Positions 34,091 to 43,051 of a DNA stretch of 64,000 nucleotides are shown in pieces. The translations under genes and the position numbers were made by a program. This stretch comes from Pseudomonas fontis (GTDB lineage: Bacteria; Pseudomonadota; Gammaproteobacteria; Pseudomonadales; Pseudomonadaceae): assembly GCF_028656955.1 (NCBI RefSeq), contig NZ_JAMDGY010000104.1, positions 1 through 64,000 of the forward strand, in the 5' to 3' direction. Below the pieces are notes generated by a model, which made no database searches, was not told where the DNA came from, and saw only the letters and a program-made list of their open reading frames with translations. Numbering within the stretch: position 1 is the first letter of the stretch; every line of letters begins with the position of its first letter.

Positions 34091-35293
34091 ATGATTGGAG
34101 TAATCCCAGGGAACCGTGCACAGCAATTGGCGCACTTGGAACTCACCCAGGCTACCAGCAAAGAACAAGCAAGCGCTGCGGCCAAGGCGCTTGCAAGCGT
34201 GATTGACACGGTCAAGGACCACACCGGCATTGTCACCAGCCATTTGGCTCGTCTGCAAGCCGTGGCCAAGGCGCAGAACTGTGTGATTGCAATCAGGCCA
34301 GTGGAAAACGCTGCGACCGGGTTGATTGAATCAGGCTCGCCGACCAAGAACCTGCATATCAAGGGCAAAAGTTCGAACTGGGGGCCGCAAGCAGGCGCCA
34401 TCACGGTCAATCAGGCCTTCAGCAAACTTGAAGCAAAGCTGGAGCGCCTCGACGCGTTCAACGAGCAAGTGGGTAAATGCATCAGCGAAGGTCATGCATT
34501 CAGCATACCGCTGGTTGTGTCCAAGCAACGAATCAACGACTTGCTCGCGATGGGCTGCCTCACGGAAAGCCGTTCTACCGACGACCCCAACTTGGTCAAG
34601 CTGAGTGCCCGCGCGCCGAGTGATGCCCTCTACGAGTTTGATGCCTATAAACGCAGCGATGGCCCCGACCCTGAGTACGAAATTTTTCAACAGGGACGGC
34701 CATTGATGGTACTCAGCGATAAAGCCGAGGGCAAACCACTCACCGCAGACTATGACTTACTGCTGATCGCGCCACACATCGGCGACTATGGGTCGCAAGA
34801 CAAGCTCGACATTCCCGACGTCGACCATGACACCTTCAAGAAACGCATGGATCAATATAGCCAAGTACCCGACGGGGCCACGCAGGACTATCAGAGTGCT
34901 CAGAGCTTTTACAGCAAAGCAGACTCCGAAATGGGTAATTCCACAGCGCGTTTGAACAAAATGGTTCCCTTGCTCAATGAGGCAGTCGTTGGTACGAACC
35001 CGCCGGTTTTTCATCACAGCGCCGACGCAAGCAACCCGGTTACCGATACCGCGTCAAATTATCCCGCGACGTTCTTCCTGCCTGTAAAGCTGGGCAGCTA
35101 TGACGAAATCGTCGTTGTGAACAATAGCCGGGAGCTGGCAGACCTGGTCCAAGAGGCGAAAGAGAATGGGTTCCAGATACCGATGAACCCGAAGTGGGAA
35201 GCGGAAGTGAAAGCAGCGTCGCTCTCGAAGTTTACAAACCTGCAGAACGTATTTGCCGAGGCATCCAAACAACCCACCCTGGTTCGCGGCTAA
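34091..35293 (+). CDS. exoY: ExoY-like nucleotidyl cyclase effector
   Basis: This 400-aa protein is a class II (anthrax edema-factor/CyaA type) nucleotidyl cyclase and probable T3SS effector. Against ExoY it keeps AIRPVE..LIESGSPTK (near 67-86), the substrate-lysine segment KGKSSNWGPQAG (K91, K93), the metal aspartates in TADYDLLLIAP (D220, D222) and the HHS...NP motif (H308, H309, N315). Such effectors make cyclic nucleotides inside host cells once activated by host F-actin. No chaperone gene adjoins it. It is about 20 residues longer than P. aeruginosa ExoY, with a longer N-terminus. It is divergent from exsA, with an ExsA-type box in its promoter. Activity is inferred from intact motifs. 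Confidence 0.93.
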   Translation: MIGVIPGNRAQQLAHLELTQATSKEQASAAAKALASVIDTVKDHTGIVTSHLARLQAVAKAQNCVIAIRPVENAATGLIESGSPTKNLHIKGKSSNWGPQAGAITVNQAFSKLEAKLERLDAFNEQVGKCISEGHAFSIPLVVSKQRINDLLAMGCLTESRSTDDPNLVKLSARAPSDALYEFDAYKRSDGPDPEYEIFQQGRPLMVLSDKAEGKPLTADYDLLLIAPHIGDYGSQDKLDIPDVDHDTFKKRMDQYSQVPDGATQDYQSAQSFYSKADSEMGNSTARLNKMVPLLNEAVVGTNPPVFHHSADASNPVTDTASNYPATFFLPVKLGSYDEIVVVNNSRELADLVQEAKENGFQIPMNPKWEAEVKAASLSKFTNLQNVFAEASKQPTLVRG

Positions 35294-35331
35294 GCCGCCC
35301 GCGGGGCCGCTCGACAAGATGGTCCCGCGAT

Positions 35332-38300
35332 TTAAAGCTCGGAGTGCCGTTCATCCATCACAAGCATCGCCTGCTCCATTGCCTGGTGAAGCTCATCCAC
35401 CGTGTGGGTCAGCAGTACCTCACCCTCCCCCTCACTACACGCTTGCTCAAGCCCTTCACAGGCAGCTATCAAGTTCCGCGCACCGATGATCCGGGCACTG
35501 CCTTTCACCTTGTGGGCCAGTTGCGCGAGCGCGTCGACATCCTGCGCCAGATAGTGGGTGAGCAACCGCTTGATATCCGCCTCGGTGTTGGCCATCAGCT
35601 CGACCAGCAGCTCCTTTGCAACCGTTGCCTGGCCCAACGTCAATTGCAGCAGGCTGCGCATATCGATGTCCCCGCTATCAAGCAGTGAATCATACAGATG
35701 TGCACTTTTTGGCCTGGGCATTACGCCCGCCAGGCTATCGCTCAAGTCTTTGAGACGCACCGGTTTGAACAGGCACGCGTCCATACCAGCATGCCGGCAA
35801 CGCTCTTCCACTTCAGGCTGCGCGTTTGCAGTACAACCGATGATCAGGCAAGGAGCACGCCCGCTGAGCGCTTCGCTTTCGCGAATAGCCCGCGCGAGTT
35901 CATAGCCATTCATGGCCGGCATGTTGCAATCGGTAATCACCACGTCGTAGCGGCTATTGTGCCAGTCACGCAAGCCTTGCACGCCGTCCTCGGCATCACG
36001 TACCCGATGGCCGAGAAAGCTCAACTGTTGCGATAGCAGCATGCGGTTGGCCGAGTAGTCATCGACGACCAGTACATTGAGAACATGCGGGTGCGCTACA
36101 AGCTCTGCCGGCTCGGGCGCGGTTGCCTTCATGGGGGCAAGTGCAGGCAGACGCAGTGAAAACTGAACCTGGGTGCCTTTGCCCAACTCACTGGACAAAT
36201 ACAACTGCCCGCCCATCATGTCGCACAAGGTACGACAGATCGTCAGCCCCAAGCCGGCGCCGTTGCGCGCCGAGTCGGTATTGTTGCTGGCTTGGGTAAA
36301 CGGGGTAAACAGCCGCTGCTGGTCTTCATCGCTGATACCGCTGCCGCTGTCCTCAATGCGCAGGCAGATATCCAGCTCTTGTACCGTACTTGAAGGCGCA
36401 ACCTGCAGAATCACCCGCACTTCGCCCTGGCGCGTGAATTTTATGGCGTTGCTCAGCAAGTTGGTAAAGATCTGCTTGAAGCGCAAAGGGTCTATCAACA
36501 CATCCTGATTGGCCGCGTCATCCAACTCCAGAATCAGCGGCACGTGCTTCTGCCGCGCCATGCCGTCCATGACCCGCACCACCGAGTTGACCTGTTCCAG
36601 CAAGTTGGCGCGCTCAGGCGCCAGTGAAAGGCGCCCGGACTCGATCCGGGCAATATCAAGAATATCGCCAATCAACTCCAGTAAATCCTGTGCGGCGCTG
36701 GAGGCCACTTCAATGCCCAGGCGATCGACAATGCCCTGCTTGGCCTTTTTCATCGCCAGTTCGAGCATGCCGATAATTGCATTGATGGGCGTGCGGATCT
36801 CATGGCTCATGGTCGCCAGGAATATGCTCTTGGCACGGTTGGCGTTGTCCGCGCACACCCTGGCTTCCTCCAGTCGCTCAAGCAAATGCTGACGCTCACT
36901 GACGTTGATCCAGCCGCCGATCATGCCGGTCACTTCACCCTGGCTGCCGCGGTAGGGCAAGGTCCAGTGGTAAATGGTCAGTAGTTCACCGCCAGCCAGC
37001 CTGAGCGTGCCGTCGCGCAGGCTCGGTACGCCATTGCGCATGATTTCCAGGTAATTGTCGTGATAACGGCGGGCCTCCTGCGCATCAAGGAACGTGCCTT
37101 CAACGACAGTCTTGCCGATGACGTCTTCACGCTGGACGCCGAATACATCAAGGTAGGCCGCATTGCACAGCACCATGCTGCCGTTGTAGTCGCGTACATA
37201 GATCGGGTGAGGGGTACCGTCGATCAGCGTGCGCATGAACTCCATTTGATCGTAAAGCGCGGTTTCGGCCTTCTTGCGCTTGCTGATCAACAGCCGCAAA
37301 TAGGTATTCCAGCCCAACGCCAGCACCAATATCAAGGCTGCCAGCACCATGCCCTGGATGATGGTTGCACGATGACGCGACCACAGGCTGTCGTCGAGCA
37401 TCACCGCACTGCGCCAACGGTTGGTCAGTTCCGCGGTTTCTTCCGGGGTAATGCTGAGCAAGGCCTTGTTGATGATCGACACCAGTTCCGGTGAAGTGTT
37501 GTCGATTGCAAAGGCGCGCTGTGCCGGCGCGATGCCCACCGTGCCGGTAATGCACAAGGTGTCCAGGTACTTGTTGGAAATCAGGTAGCGGGCGCTGAAC
37601 AGCGAAAGCGATAGAGCATCTGCCTTGCCTTGAGCGACCAGCTCCAGCGCGTCTTTGGCCTGCGCCACGATCACGATTCGTACGCTCGGGTAGTTTTTTT
37701 CTACAAAACCTTGCAAGGCGCTGCCTTCGGTCAGGACCAGCGACCTGCCGCCCATGTCATCCAGCGAGTCTGGCCTCCCGGAGCCCGCCTTGCGCACCAT
37801 CACATAAGGCATGCTCAAGTACGGCTGGCTGAACACGAACTTGTCTGCCGGCAGATTGCCTGGCGCATCCGTGGCGACCATATCCACTTCGCCCTTTTTC
37901 AATGAGCTCATCAAGGTATCGGTAGCGCCGCCGGCGACCACATCGAACTTCAGCCCGGTACGCAGGCTGATCAGCGCCAGGATGTCTGCGGTGAAACCAT
38001 GGACTCGTCCTTTGTCATCAAAATAGGTCAGCGGCAGATAGATACCATCGATCGCCAGTTTCAGTCGCGGATGCTGGTCCAGCCATTGCCGCTCGGTATC
38101 ACTGAAATGCAGGCGGCTCAACCCCGGGACATCGATACGAATGGCATTCCAGCGGCGCAGGATGGTCCCCCGCTCGCTATTGGGAATGACTTCAAGCGCA
38201 CGATTGACGACTTGCAGGAGCCGGGTATTTTTTTCATCAAGGGCAAAGGCTATCTCGCCGGCCTCGAGCAATGACGGGTTGAGCTCGACGTTGTTCAGGT

Positions 38301-38961
38301 AGTTCTTGTTGATCAGGTGGTTGGCCCCGATGGCGTTGCCGATATAGGCATCCGCCTGGCCAAAGGCGACCGCGCTCAAGGCGCTGAGCGATGAAGGGTA
38401 AAGGCGCAGGTCAAGGTCGGCATAGTGTTTGGCCAGGGCTTCGGCCTTCAGGTAACGGTAGAACATGGCAACTTTCTTGCCGGCACTTTGCGGGGACAGG
38501 TTCTCGTTGTCCTGAGTGCGCGTCACCACGACCGGCTCATCTTCGGCATAGTCCACGGACAACACCAACCCCGGCACCTCGGCGTCAAAGTTGTTGGCGG
38601 TTCCCATCAAATCGACAGCGCCGCTTTTCACCGCACGTATCAGCGCGTCTCGCGATTCGTAGCGGCGCACGTCAATATCGACGTGCAGCAATTGGCCGAG
38701 CAAGCCCGCATAGTCGGCCGTGATGCCTTCAAAGCCCTGGGCATTTGCGGTGATTTCAAAAGGCTCGTTATCGGGCGCAGAAATACCCAATACCAAACGG
38801 CCACGCGCACTTAACCATTGCCTGTCGGCGTCATCCAGGGCCACTTGGTAACTTTCAACGGAAGAGCGGCCGTAGAGTTTTATTGTCTGAAATTCAGCTG
38901 CCTCAAGCAGCGTACTGAACAGGCAGAGGGTACAGATTACCGCGATCACATAGTTGCGCAT
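35332..38961 (-). CDS. BvgS/EvgS-like hybrid sensor histidine kinase
   Basis: This 1209-aa inner-membrane sensor has a signal peptide, two periplasmic solute-binding (SBP_bac_3, Venus-flytrap) domains (about 45-275 and 285-525), one membrane helix (about 538-560), a PAS domain (about 580-700), histidine kinase core (MSHEIRTPINAIIGML near 725), ATPase (LTICRTLCD region), receiver (LVVDDYSANRMLL; VITDCNMPAMNGYEL) and a C-terminal HPt (LAHKVKGSARIIGA). This is the BvgS phosphorelay order. It lies 10 nt after the response-regulator gene. Sitting inside the T3SS locus beside exsA/exoY, it probably controls the system, perhaps sensing an amino-acid-like ligand. That control is inference. Confidence 0.9.
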   Translation of the reverse strand: MRNYVIAVICTLCLFSTLLEAAEFQTIKLYGRSSVESYQVALDDADRQWLSARGRLVLGISAPDNEPFEITANAQGFEGITADYAGLLGQLLHVDIDVRRYESRDALIRAVKSGAVDLMGTANNFDAEVPGLVLSVDYAEDEPVVVTRTQDNENLSPQSAGKKVAMFYRYLKAEALAKHYADLDLRLYPSSLSALSAVAFGQADAYIGNAIGANHLINKNYLNNVELNPSLLEAGEIAFALDEKNTRLLQVVNRALEVIPNSERGTILRRWNAIRIDVPGLSRLHFSDTERQWLDQHPRLKLAIDGIYLPLTYFDDKGRVHGFTADILALISLRTGLKFDVVAGGATDTLMSSLKKGEVDMVATDAPGNLPADKFVFSQPYLSMPYVMVRKAGSGRPDSLDDMGGRSLVLTEGSALQGFVEKNYPSVRIVIVAQAKDALELVAQGKADALSLSLFSARYLISNKYLDTLCITGTVGIAPAQRAFAIDNTSPELVSIINKALLSITPEETAELTNRWRSAVMLDDSLWSRHRATIIQGMVLAALILVLALGWNTYLRLLISKRKKAETALYDQMEFMRTLIDGTPHPIYVRDYNGSMVLCNAAYLDVFGVQREDVIGKTVVEGTFLDAQEARRYHDNYLEIMRNGVPSLRDGTLRLAGGELLTIYHWTLPYRGSQGEVTGMIGGWINVSERQHLLERLEEARVCADNANRAKSIFLATMSHEIRTPINAIIGMLELAMKKAKQGIVDRLGIEVASSAAQDLLELIGDILDIARIESGRLSLAPERANLLEQVNSVVRVMDGMARQKHVPLILELDDAANQDVLIDPLRFKQIFTNLLSNAIKFTRQGEVRVILQVAPSSTVQELDICLRIEDSGSGISDEDQQRLFTPFTQASNNTDSARNGAGLGLTICRTLCDMMGGQLYLSSELGKGTQVQFSLRLPALAPMKATAPEPAELVAHPHVLNVLVVDDYSANRMLLSQQLSFLGHRVRDAEDGVQGLRDWHNSRYDVVITDCNMPAMNGYELARAIRESEALSGRAPCLIIGCTANAQPEVEERCRHAGMDACLFKPVRLKDLSDSLAGVMPRPKSAHLYDSLLDSGDIDMRSLLQLTLGQATVAKELLVELMANTEADIKRLLTHYLAQDVDALAQLAHKVKGSARIIGARNLIAACEGLEQACSEGEGEVLLTHTVDELHQAMEQAMLVMDERHSEL

Positions 38962-38971
38962 GGCGTGTTAT

Positions 38972-39598
38972 CTAGACCAGGTCGTTACGCTTGGCAAACT
39001 CGGCCAAGTACACCAGCGACTTGACATTGAGTTTTTCAATCATGCGTTTTTTATAGGTGCTGACGGTTTTATTGCTGACGTGCATGAGCTCGGCGATTTC
39101 ATTGTTCGACATGCCCGTTGCCAGTTGCTGCAAGATGCTCAACTCGCGGTCGGAGAGCCGCTTGATCAATGCCTGCTCGGTCACTTCAACATCACTGCGG
39201 CGTACCGAGCCGCTGGCAAGGTTGGGGAAAAAGGTATAGCCGGACATGATCGCCCGAATGGCCCGGATCAGTTCGTTGGTGTCTTCGGCCTTGGACATGT
39301 AGCCTGCCGCCCCGGCTTTCATGCAGCGCACGGCATAACAGGGGGCGGGCCGCGAGGTCAGCACCAGGATCCGCGTCGGCAGGTTGAACGCATGGATACG
39401 GTTCAACACTTCCAGGCCGTCAAGTTTTGGCAGGGCAATGTCCAGCAGCATAAGGTCGGGTTTATGTTGCTGGGCCAACAGCACGGCGTCTGAACCATTA
39501 TCCGTTTCGCCGACAACTTCAAACTGTTCCTGTTGCAGGAGTACTTTGGCGGCGCTGCGAATAAAGGGGTGATCATCAACGATGAGTGCGGTGTGCAT
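38972..39598 (-). CDS. NarL/BvgA-type response regulator
   Basis: This protein of about 208 aa has a receiver domain (ALIVDDHPFIRSAAK; phospho-acceptor D in LMLLDIALPKLDG; K in GYMSKAED) and a LuxR-type helix-turn-helix (LSDRELSILQQLATGMSNNEIAELMHVSNKTVSTYKKRMIEKL). ATG at 39598 is chosen, with AGGT upstream, over an in-frame start at 39619. A perfect 9-bp inverted repeat (39618-39650) lies in its leader and could be an auto-operator. It is transcribed first, with the hybrid kinase gene following. Such pairs control virulence in Bordetella (BvgAS). Confidence 0.9.
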   Translation of the reverse strand: MHTALIVDDHPFIRSAAKVLLQQEQFEVVGETDNGSDAVLLAQQHKPDLMLLDIALPKLDGLEVLNRIHAFNLPTRILVLTSRPAPCYAVRCMKAGAAGYMSKAEDTNELIRAIRAIMSGYTFFPNLASGSVRRSDVEVTEQALIKRLSDRELSILQQLATGMSNNEIAELMHVSNKTVSTYKKRMIEKLNVKSLVYLAEFAKRNDLV

Positions 39599-39617
39599 CA
39601 ATTTACCTATTGAGTAC

Positions 39618-39650
39618 ACGCCAGCCGATATAACGACATTTGGCTGGCGT
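39618..39650. promoter_or_regulatory. 9-bp inverted repeat upstream of response regulator
   Basis: ACGCCAGCC (39618-39626) and GGCTGGCGT (39642-39650), 15 nt apart, lie 20 nt before the response-regulator start. It is either a leader hairpin or an operator for autoregulation. Confidence 0.5.
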
Positions 39651-39938
39651 CAAATATTGGTGCTGGACTGTTGGGCACACAACAGCAGCAGCGCACCAAC
39701 CGGCACACGCGCGCACGGTGCAAGGCACCCGTTCAAGTGGGGTTGGCTGAAGTAAGACTATCTGGCTAGGCAGGTGACGCTTTACGCACGAAAAACAGGG
39801 CCGCTGCGCCACGCTACGCGTGATGCACCACCCTGAGAAATGCTTTTTATGAGTGCGCTCGTACAAAAACACCGCGTACGAGGCAGCCGCGCAAGGTAGT
39901 AGAACGTACTGCGCAATTCAAGCCCCAGTGGCAATTTG
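39651..39938. other. intergenic DNA between pilotin and response-regulator genes
   Basis: About 290 nt with no convincing gene. It should hold the promoter of the response-regulator/sensor operon. No ExsA-type box was found in it. Confidence 0.5.
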
Positions 39939-40337
39939 TCACAATGTACCCGCCTGGGTTTTTCCAGTCGTGCACTGCGGGAAACATGGCAGGGGCTTGA
40001 GCGTGAGCCGCGCCCGTTTCCCGGGCTGAAGGGTGTCGAGTACCTGTGCCTGCACGGCCCCTCCCTCGCTCCAGGATAATTGGGCCCTGACCACCACTGC
40101 CCCAGGCACATCACGGCTGAACTCAAAATAGAGTGGCAGCAGGTTGACCCGATAGCGTTGCTCGCCGACCAGGCGAAGGTCAGCACCTTGAGCGCTGTAG
40201 CGTTGCACAGTGAGGTAACCCGAGCGGGTCAACGGCGGTGCAAGGTCGACACGCCCGCTAAATACTGGCTGTTCAAGTGCAACCGCAACGCAGCCGCTCA
40301 GCAACAAACAACTCGTCGCACACAGGATGAGGTTCAT
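39939..40337 (-). CDS. YscW/ExsB-like T3SS pilotin lipoprotein
   Basis: This 132-aa lipoprotein has lipobox LLSGC (C16) and a beta-rich domain (YSAQGADLRLVGEQRYRVNLLPLYFEFS; GAVVVRAQLSWSEGG) like the YscW/ExsB pilotins that carry the secretin to the outer membrane. In P. aeruginosa exsB lies between exsE and exsA; here it lies after the translocator operon. The secretin gene here seems to lack the C-terminal tail that pilotins bind in Yersinia, so partner fit is open. Confidence 0.75.
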   Translation of the reverse strand: MNLILCATSCLLLSGCVAVALEQPVFSGRVDLAPPLTRSGYLTVQRYSAQGADLRLVGEQRYRVNLLPLYFEFSRDVPGAVVVRAQLSWSEGGAVQAQVLDTLQPGKRARLTLKPLPCFPQCTTGKTQAGTL

Positions 40338-40370
40338 TCGGTTTATCTTGAATACTCTACCTACTCACCA

Positions 40371-40398
40371 GGCGACGGCACCGAAAAGTGCCGTCGCC
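40371..40398. terminator. perfect 11-bp hairpin after popD
   Basis: GGCGACGGCAC-N6-GTGCCGTCGCC. It lies 17 nt downstream of the popD stop (minus strand). No clear T-tract follows on that strand, so it may be a Rho-assisted terminator, a processing site or an RNA-stability element between translocator and pilotin genes. Confidence 0.55.
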
Positions 40399-40414
40399 AC
40401 CCTTGGCAATTAAA

Positions 40415-41353
40415 TCAGGCAACACCACTCGCCGCGCGCATGGCCTGGTTGACGGATTCGGTAATTTCCTTCATCAGTTGCGAGAGTTCTTTCTGGCTGT
40501 CTTCCAACGCCCGGATAATATCGGCCGCCTTTTGCTTGTTGCCATCATGCTCATTGGCATCGATGTCGTGCTCTTTGCCATCGCCCTGGATAAAGGCCTG
40601 CTTGGCCTGGAGGGAGGAGTTGACCACGCCATTGATGCTCATCGAATGGGCCTTGAACTGCTCGACCAATTGTTCGGTCTTTTTCTGACGCTCACCGAGC
40701 ACTTCAAGCCTGGCTTTTGATTGTGCTACCGAGCCTTCCAGACGATGACGATCGAAACCTGCAAAGAACTCAGCGTCGCTCATGTCCTTGAGTTTCGGCT
40801 TGAGATCGACATCCACGGCAATGTCGGCTTTGTTGATGGCCGGTTTGAGGGTGTCGATCGCCGCGAGCTTTTTCTCCAGGCCGGTAATATCGCTGTTGAC
40901 GCGCTTCATGCGTGAAGCGCTTTCAAGGCTGCTGGAGAACCCGGCAACGCTCATGCCACTCCCCAGTAACCCGGTGACGCCGGACATCGCCGCCCCGGCG
41001 ATCATCCAGTTGCCGCTGTTGTACATTTCTGCAACTTGCGCCTTCTTCGACTCCAGCGATGCCTGTGACTCGATGCTGCGCAGGGTCATGTACATGTGCT
41101 TGGCATCCTTGTTGGCCTGCCAAATCAGCAACAACATTGCGGTGTCCAGATCCAGCTTGCTGAGCACCTGGCGAATTTTATCGTCGACTTTTGCCTGTGG
41201 CCGGTCGAGGTTGGCCTTTTCAAGGTCAACGGCATTCGGCTGTTTGAGCGCGCCGGCACGATAAGCCATTTCATCTTTTCGAACGGCACTGGCAAAGGGT
41301 TGAAGGGCGAATGTCGAATCAATCGCGTGACGTGTAGTGACTTCAATACTCAT
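40415..41353 (-). CDS. popD: minor translocator PopD/YopD (SctB)
   Basis: This 312-aa protein has a single hydrophobic segment (WMIAGAAMSGVTGLLGSGMSVAGF near 130-155), coiled-coil regions and a C-terminal amphipathic helix, as in PopD/YopD. It forms the pore in the host membrane with PopB. It is the last gene of the sctW-popD block, 11 nt after popB. Confidence 0.88.
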   Translation of the reverse strand: MSIEVTTRHAIDSTFALQPFASAVRKDEMAYRAGALKQPNAVDLEKANLDRPQAKVDDKIRQVLSKLDLDTAMLLLIWQANKDAKHMYMTLRSIESQASLESKKAQVAEMYNSGNWMIAGAAMSGVTGLLGSGMSVAGFSSSLESASRMKRVNSDITGLEKKLAAIDTLKPAINKADIAVDVDLKPKLKDMSDAEFFAGFDRHRLEGSVAQSKARLEVLGERQKKTEQLVEQFKAHSMSINGVVNSSLQAKQAFIQGDGKEHDIDANEHDGNKQKAADIIRALEDSQKELSQLMKEITESVNQAMRAASGVA

Positions 41354-41364
41354 GGCTGGGCACC

Positions 41365-42555
41365 TTAGATAGTGTTCGGGCTACGGGAGAGGTTGTGCTG
41401 GCTATTGGCACGATCCGCCAACAGCTTGGCCAAGGTCTCGAAAACGCTTTTGAAGGCGTCGAACAGCTGCTGCAACGCGTTGTTGAGTTGATCCACCAGT
41501 GCTTGCTGGGCCTCAAGCTTCACGCGCGACTGCTGCAGGTCAGCCTGTTTGATGGCCGCATTGGCACTCAAACCCTGGTGGGTGGTTTGCGTCACGGTAT
41601 TGCCTGCGTTCACCACCATATCTGCCACGGGTGCAGCCGTTTTAAGCAACGTTTGAACCAGCGAACTGGTTGCCGAAGCCGCCTTGGTACCCAACTGCGC
41701 GATGTGGTTCAGCGTACTGACAACCTTCTCGGCCATCTGCGCGATTTTCGGCGCAGCCTTGGAGGCCAGTTTCGCCACCAGGCCCGCAGCACTACCACCA
41801 AAGGTCACTATTGCACCGACCACTGCCAGCAGCGCCTCTACGGTCGTCAGCACCGGGCCGAGCCAGGCCATGACATCCTTGCTGATCAACCCCGCCTTGG
41901 CGCACTCCTGAATGGCACAGGAGACAACCCCCACTACACCGCCCGCGATCATCAAGGCACCGGCGACCGCACCCACGCCGGTCGCCACCATGACGGCACC
42001 GACAATGATGGCTGCCACTGAACTGATCCAGCCAAAGATCCGCGCGGCCAGCCCGGATTTGCTCGCCTCGGTTCCCGCCTTCAACGAGGCTTGCAGCTTC
42101 TCGTCGTTGGCTTTCATTTCTTCCTGCCCAACCAGCTTCGCGCGCTGGATGTCTTCCAGCGTGAGTTTGCTCTGCAGCTCTTTGATGGTGGACATCTTTG
42201 CCCCCAGGAAGATTGCGAAATCTTCGATGGAGCTGAAGCGAAACTTACCCTTTTCAGTGGCCGCCTCCCCGGCTTCAGCCAGGCTTTTGATGACCACGGC
42301 AAAGCGCTCCTGAGCCTTGAGCGCATCGCCCAGCGCGTTTGCCACCCCTTGAAAGCTGCCAGCAGGTGCTTCGCTCAGGGTGCCCGGCGCATCCAGCATC
42401 ACGCCCCCTGCCCCGCGTCGGGCCGAAGCCGATCCGCTACCGTGGCTCACCACCACCTTGGCAGCGGCCACTGAGGCCGAGCGCGCAGGTTCATCGTTTG
42501 CGGCAAAGCCCGCCAGTGGCGTAAATCGACTGATCAATGCATTGACTTCATTCAT
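41365..42555 (-). CDS. popB: major translocator PopB/YopB (SctE)
   Basis: This 396-aa protein has two hydrophobic hairpin segments (FGWISSVAAIIVGAVMVATG...GGVVGVVSC near 170-215 and LGPVLTTVEALLAVVGAIVTFGGSAAGLVA near 235-265), as in PopB/YopB. It inserts in the host membrane with PopD. It overlaps the pcrH gene by 4 nt, consistent with chaperone coupling. Confidence 0.9.
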   Translation of the reverse strand: MNEVNALISRFTPLAGFAANDEPARSASVAAAKVVVSHGSGSASARRGAGGVMLDAPGTLSEAPAGSFQGVANALGDALKAQERFAVVIKSLAEAGEAATEKGKFRFSSIEDFAIFLGAKMSTIKELQSKLTLEDIQRAKLVGQEEMKANDEKLQASLKAGTEASKSGLAARIFGWISSVAAIIVGAVMVATGVGAVAGALMIAGGVVGVVSCAIQECAKAGLISKDVMAWLGPVLTTVEALLAVVGAIVTFGGSAAGLVAKLASKAAPKIAQMAEKVVSTLNHIAQLGTKAASATSSLVQTLLKTAAPVADMVVNAGNTVTQTTHQGLSANAAIKQADLQQSRVKLEAQQALVDQLNNALQQLFDAFKSVFETLAKLLADRANSQHNLSRSPNTI

Positions 42556-43043
42556 GAAGCATTCCTTTTCTGAGTAACAACATGTTCCAACAGCACACCT
42601 GCACGCATGGCCAGATCAGCATGTTCCGGGTGTACCTCGGCCAACGCCTGGGCTGAGTAGAAGCCGCTTTCAGCGGCCGTCAGATCACCCAACTGCAAGT
42701 GGCACTCGCCGGCGTGAAAAGGAAAACGCGGATCCTTTATATCCACCAGGGCCCCGTATACATAACTTTGAATGGCCAGCTCATACTGTTTCAACGCCTG
42801 ACGACAGGCACCCAGCCCAAGAAAGAATCGGGCATCGTAATGATTGAGTACGCACAACCCTTTGAATACACCGTGGGCCGCTTCAAACTTGCCCGACTGA
42901 TAATGCCCGTAGGCCATCAGGTAAAGTTGTTCCAGCTCTGGAGTGGCAATACCTTTAAGCATGGCCAGAGTCCCGCCCTCGGCCAGGAAGCTTTCCAGTG
43001 CCTGATCAACGTCAGCCGCGCAGGCGTCTGCTTGAGTGTTCAT
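42552..43043 (-). CDS. pcrH: translocator chaperone PcrH (SycD/LcrH)
   Basis: This 163-aa protein has three TPR repeats (LYLMAYGHYQSGKFEAAHGVFKGLC; ARFFLGLGACRQALKQYELAIQSY; FPFHAGECHLQLGDLTAAESGFYSA) as in PcrH/LcrH. It keeps PopB and PopD soluble before secretion. It lies between the tip-protein and translocator genes as in other Ysc-type systems. Confidence 0.93.
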   Translation of the reverse strand: MNTQADACAADVDQALESFLAEGGTLAMLKGIATPELEQLYLMAYGHYQSGKFEAAHGVFKGLCVLNHYDARFFLGLGACRQALKQYELAIQSYVYGALVDIKDPRFPFHAGECHLQLGDLTAAESGFYSAQALAEVHPEHADLAMRAGVLLEHVVTQKRNAS

Positions 43044-43051
43044 GGTCTTCC

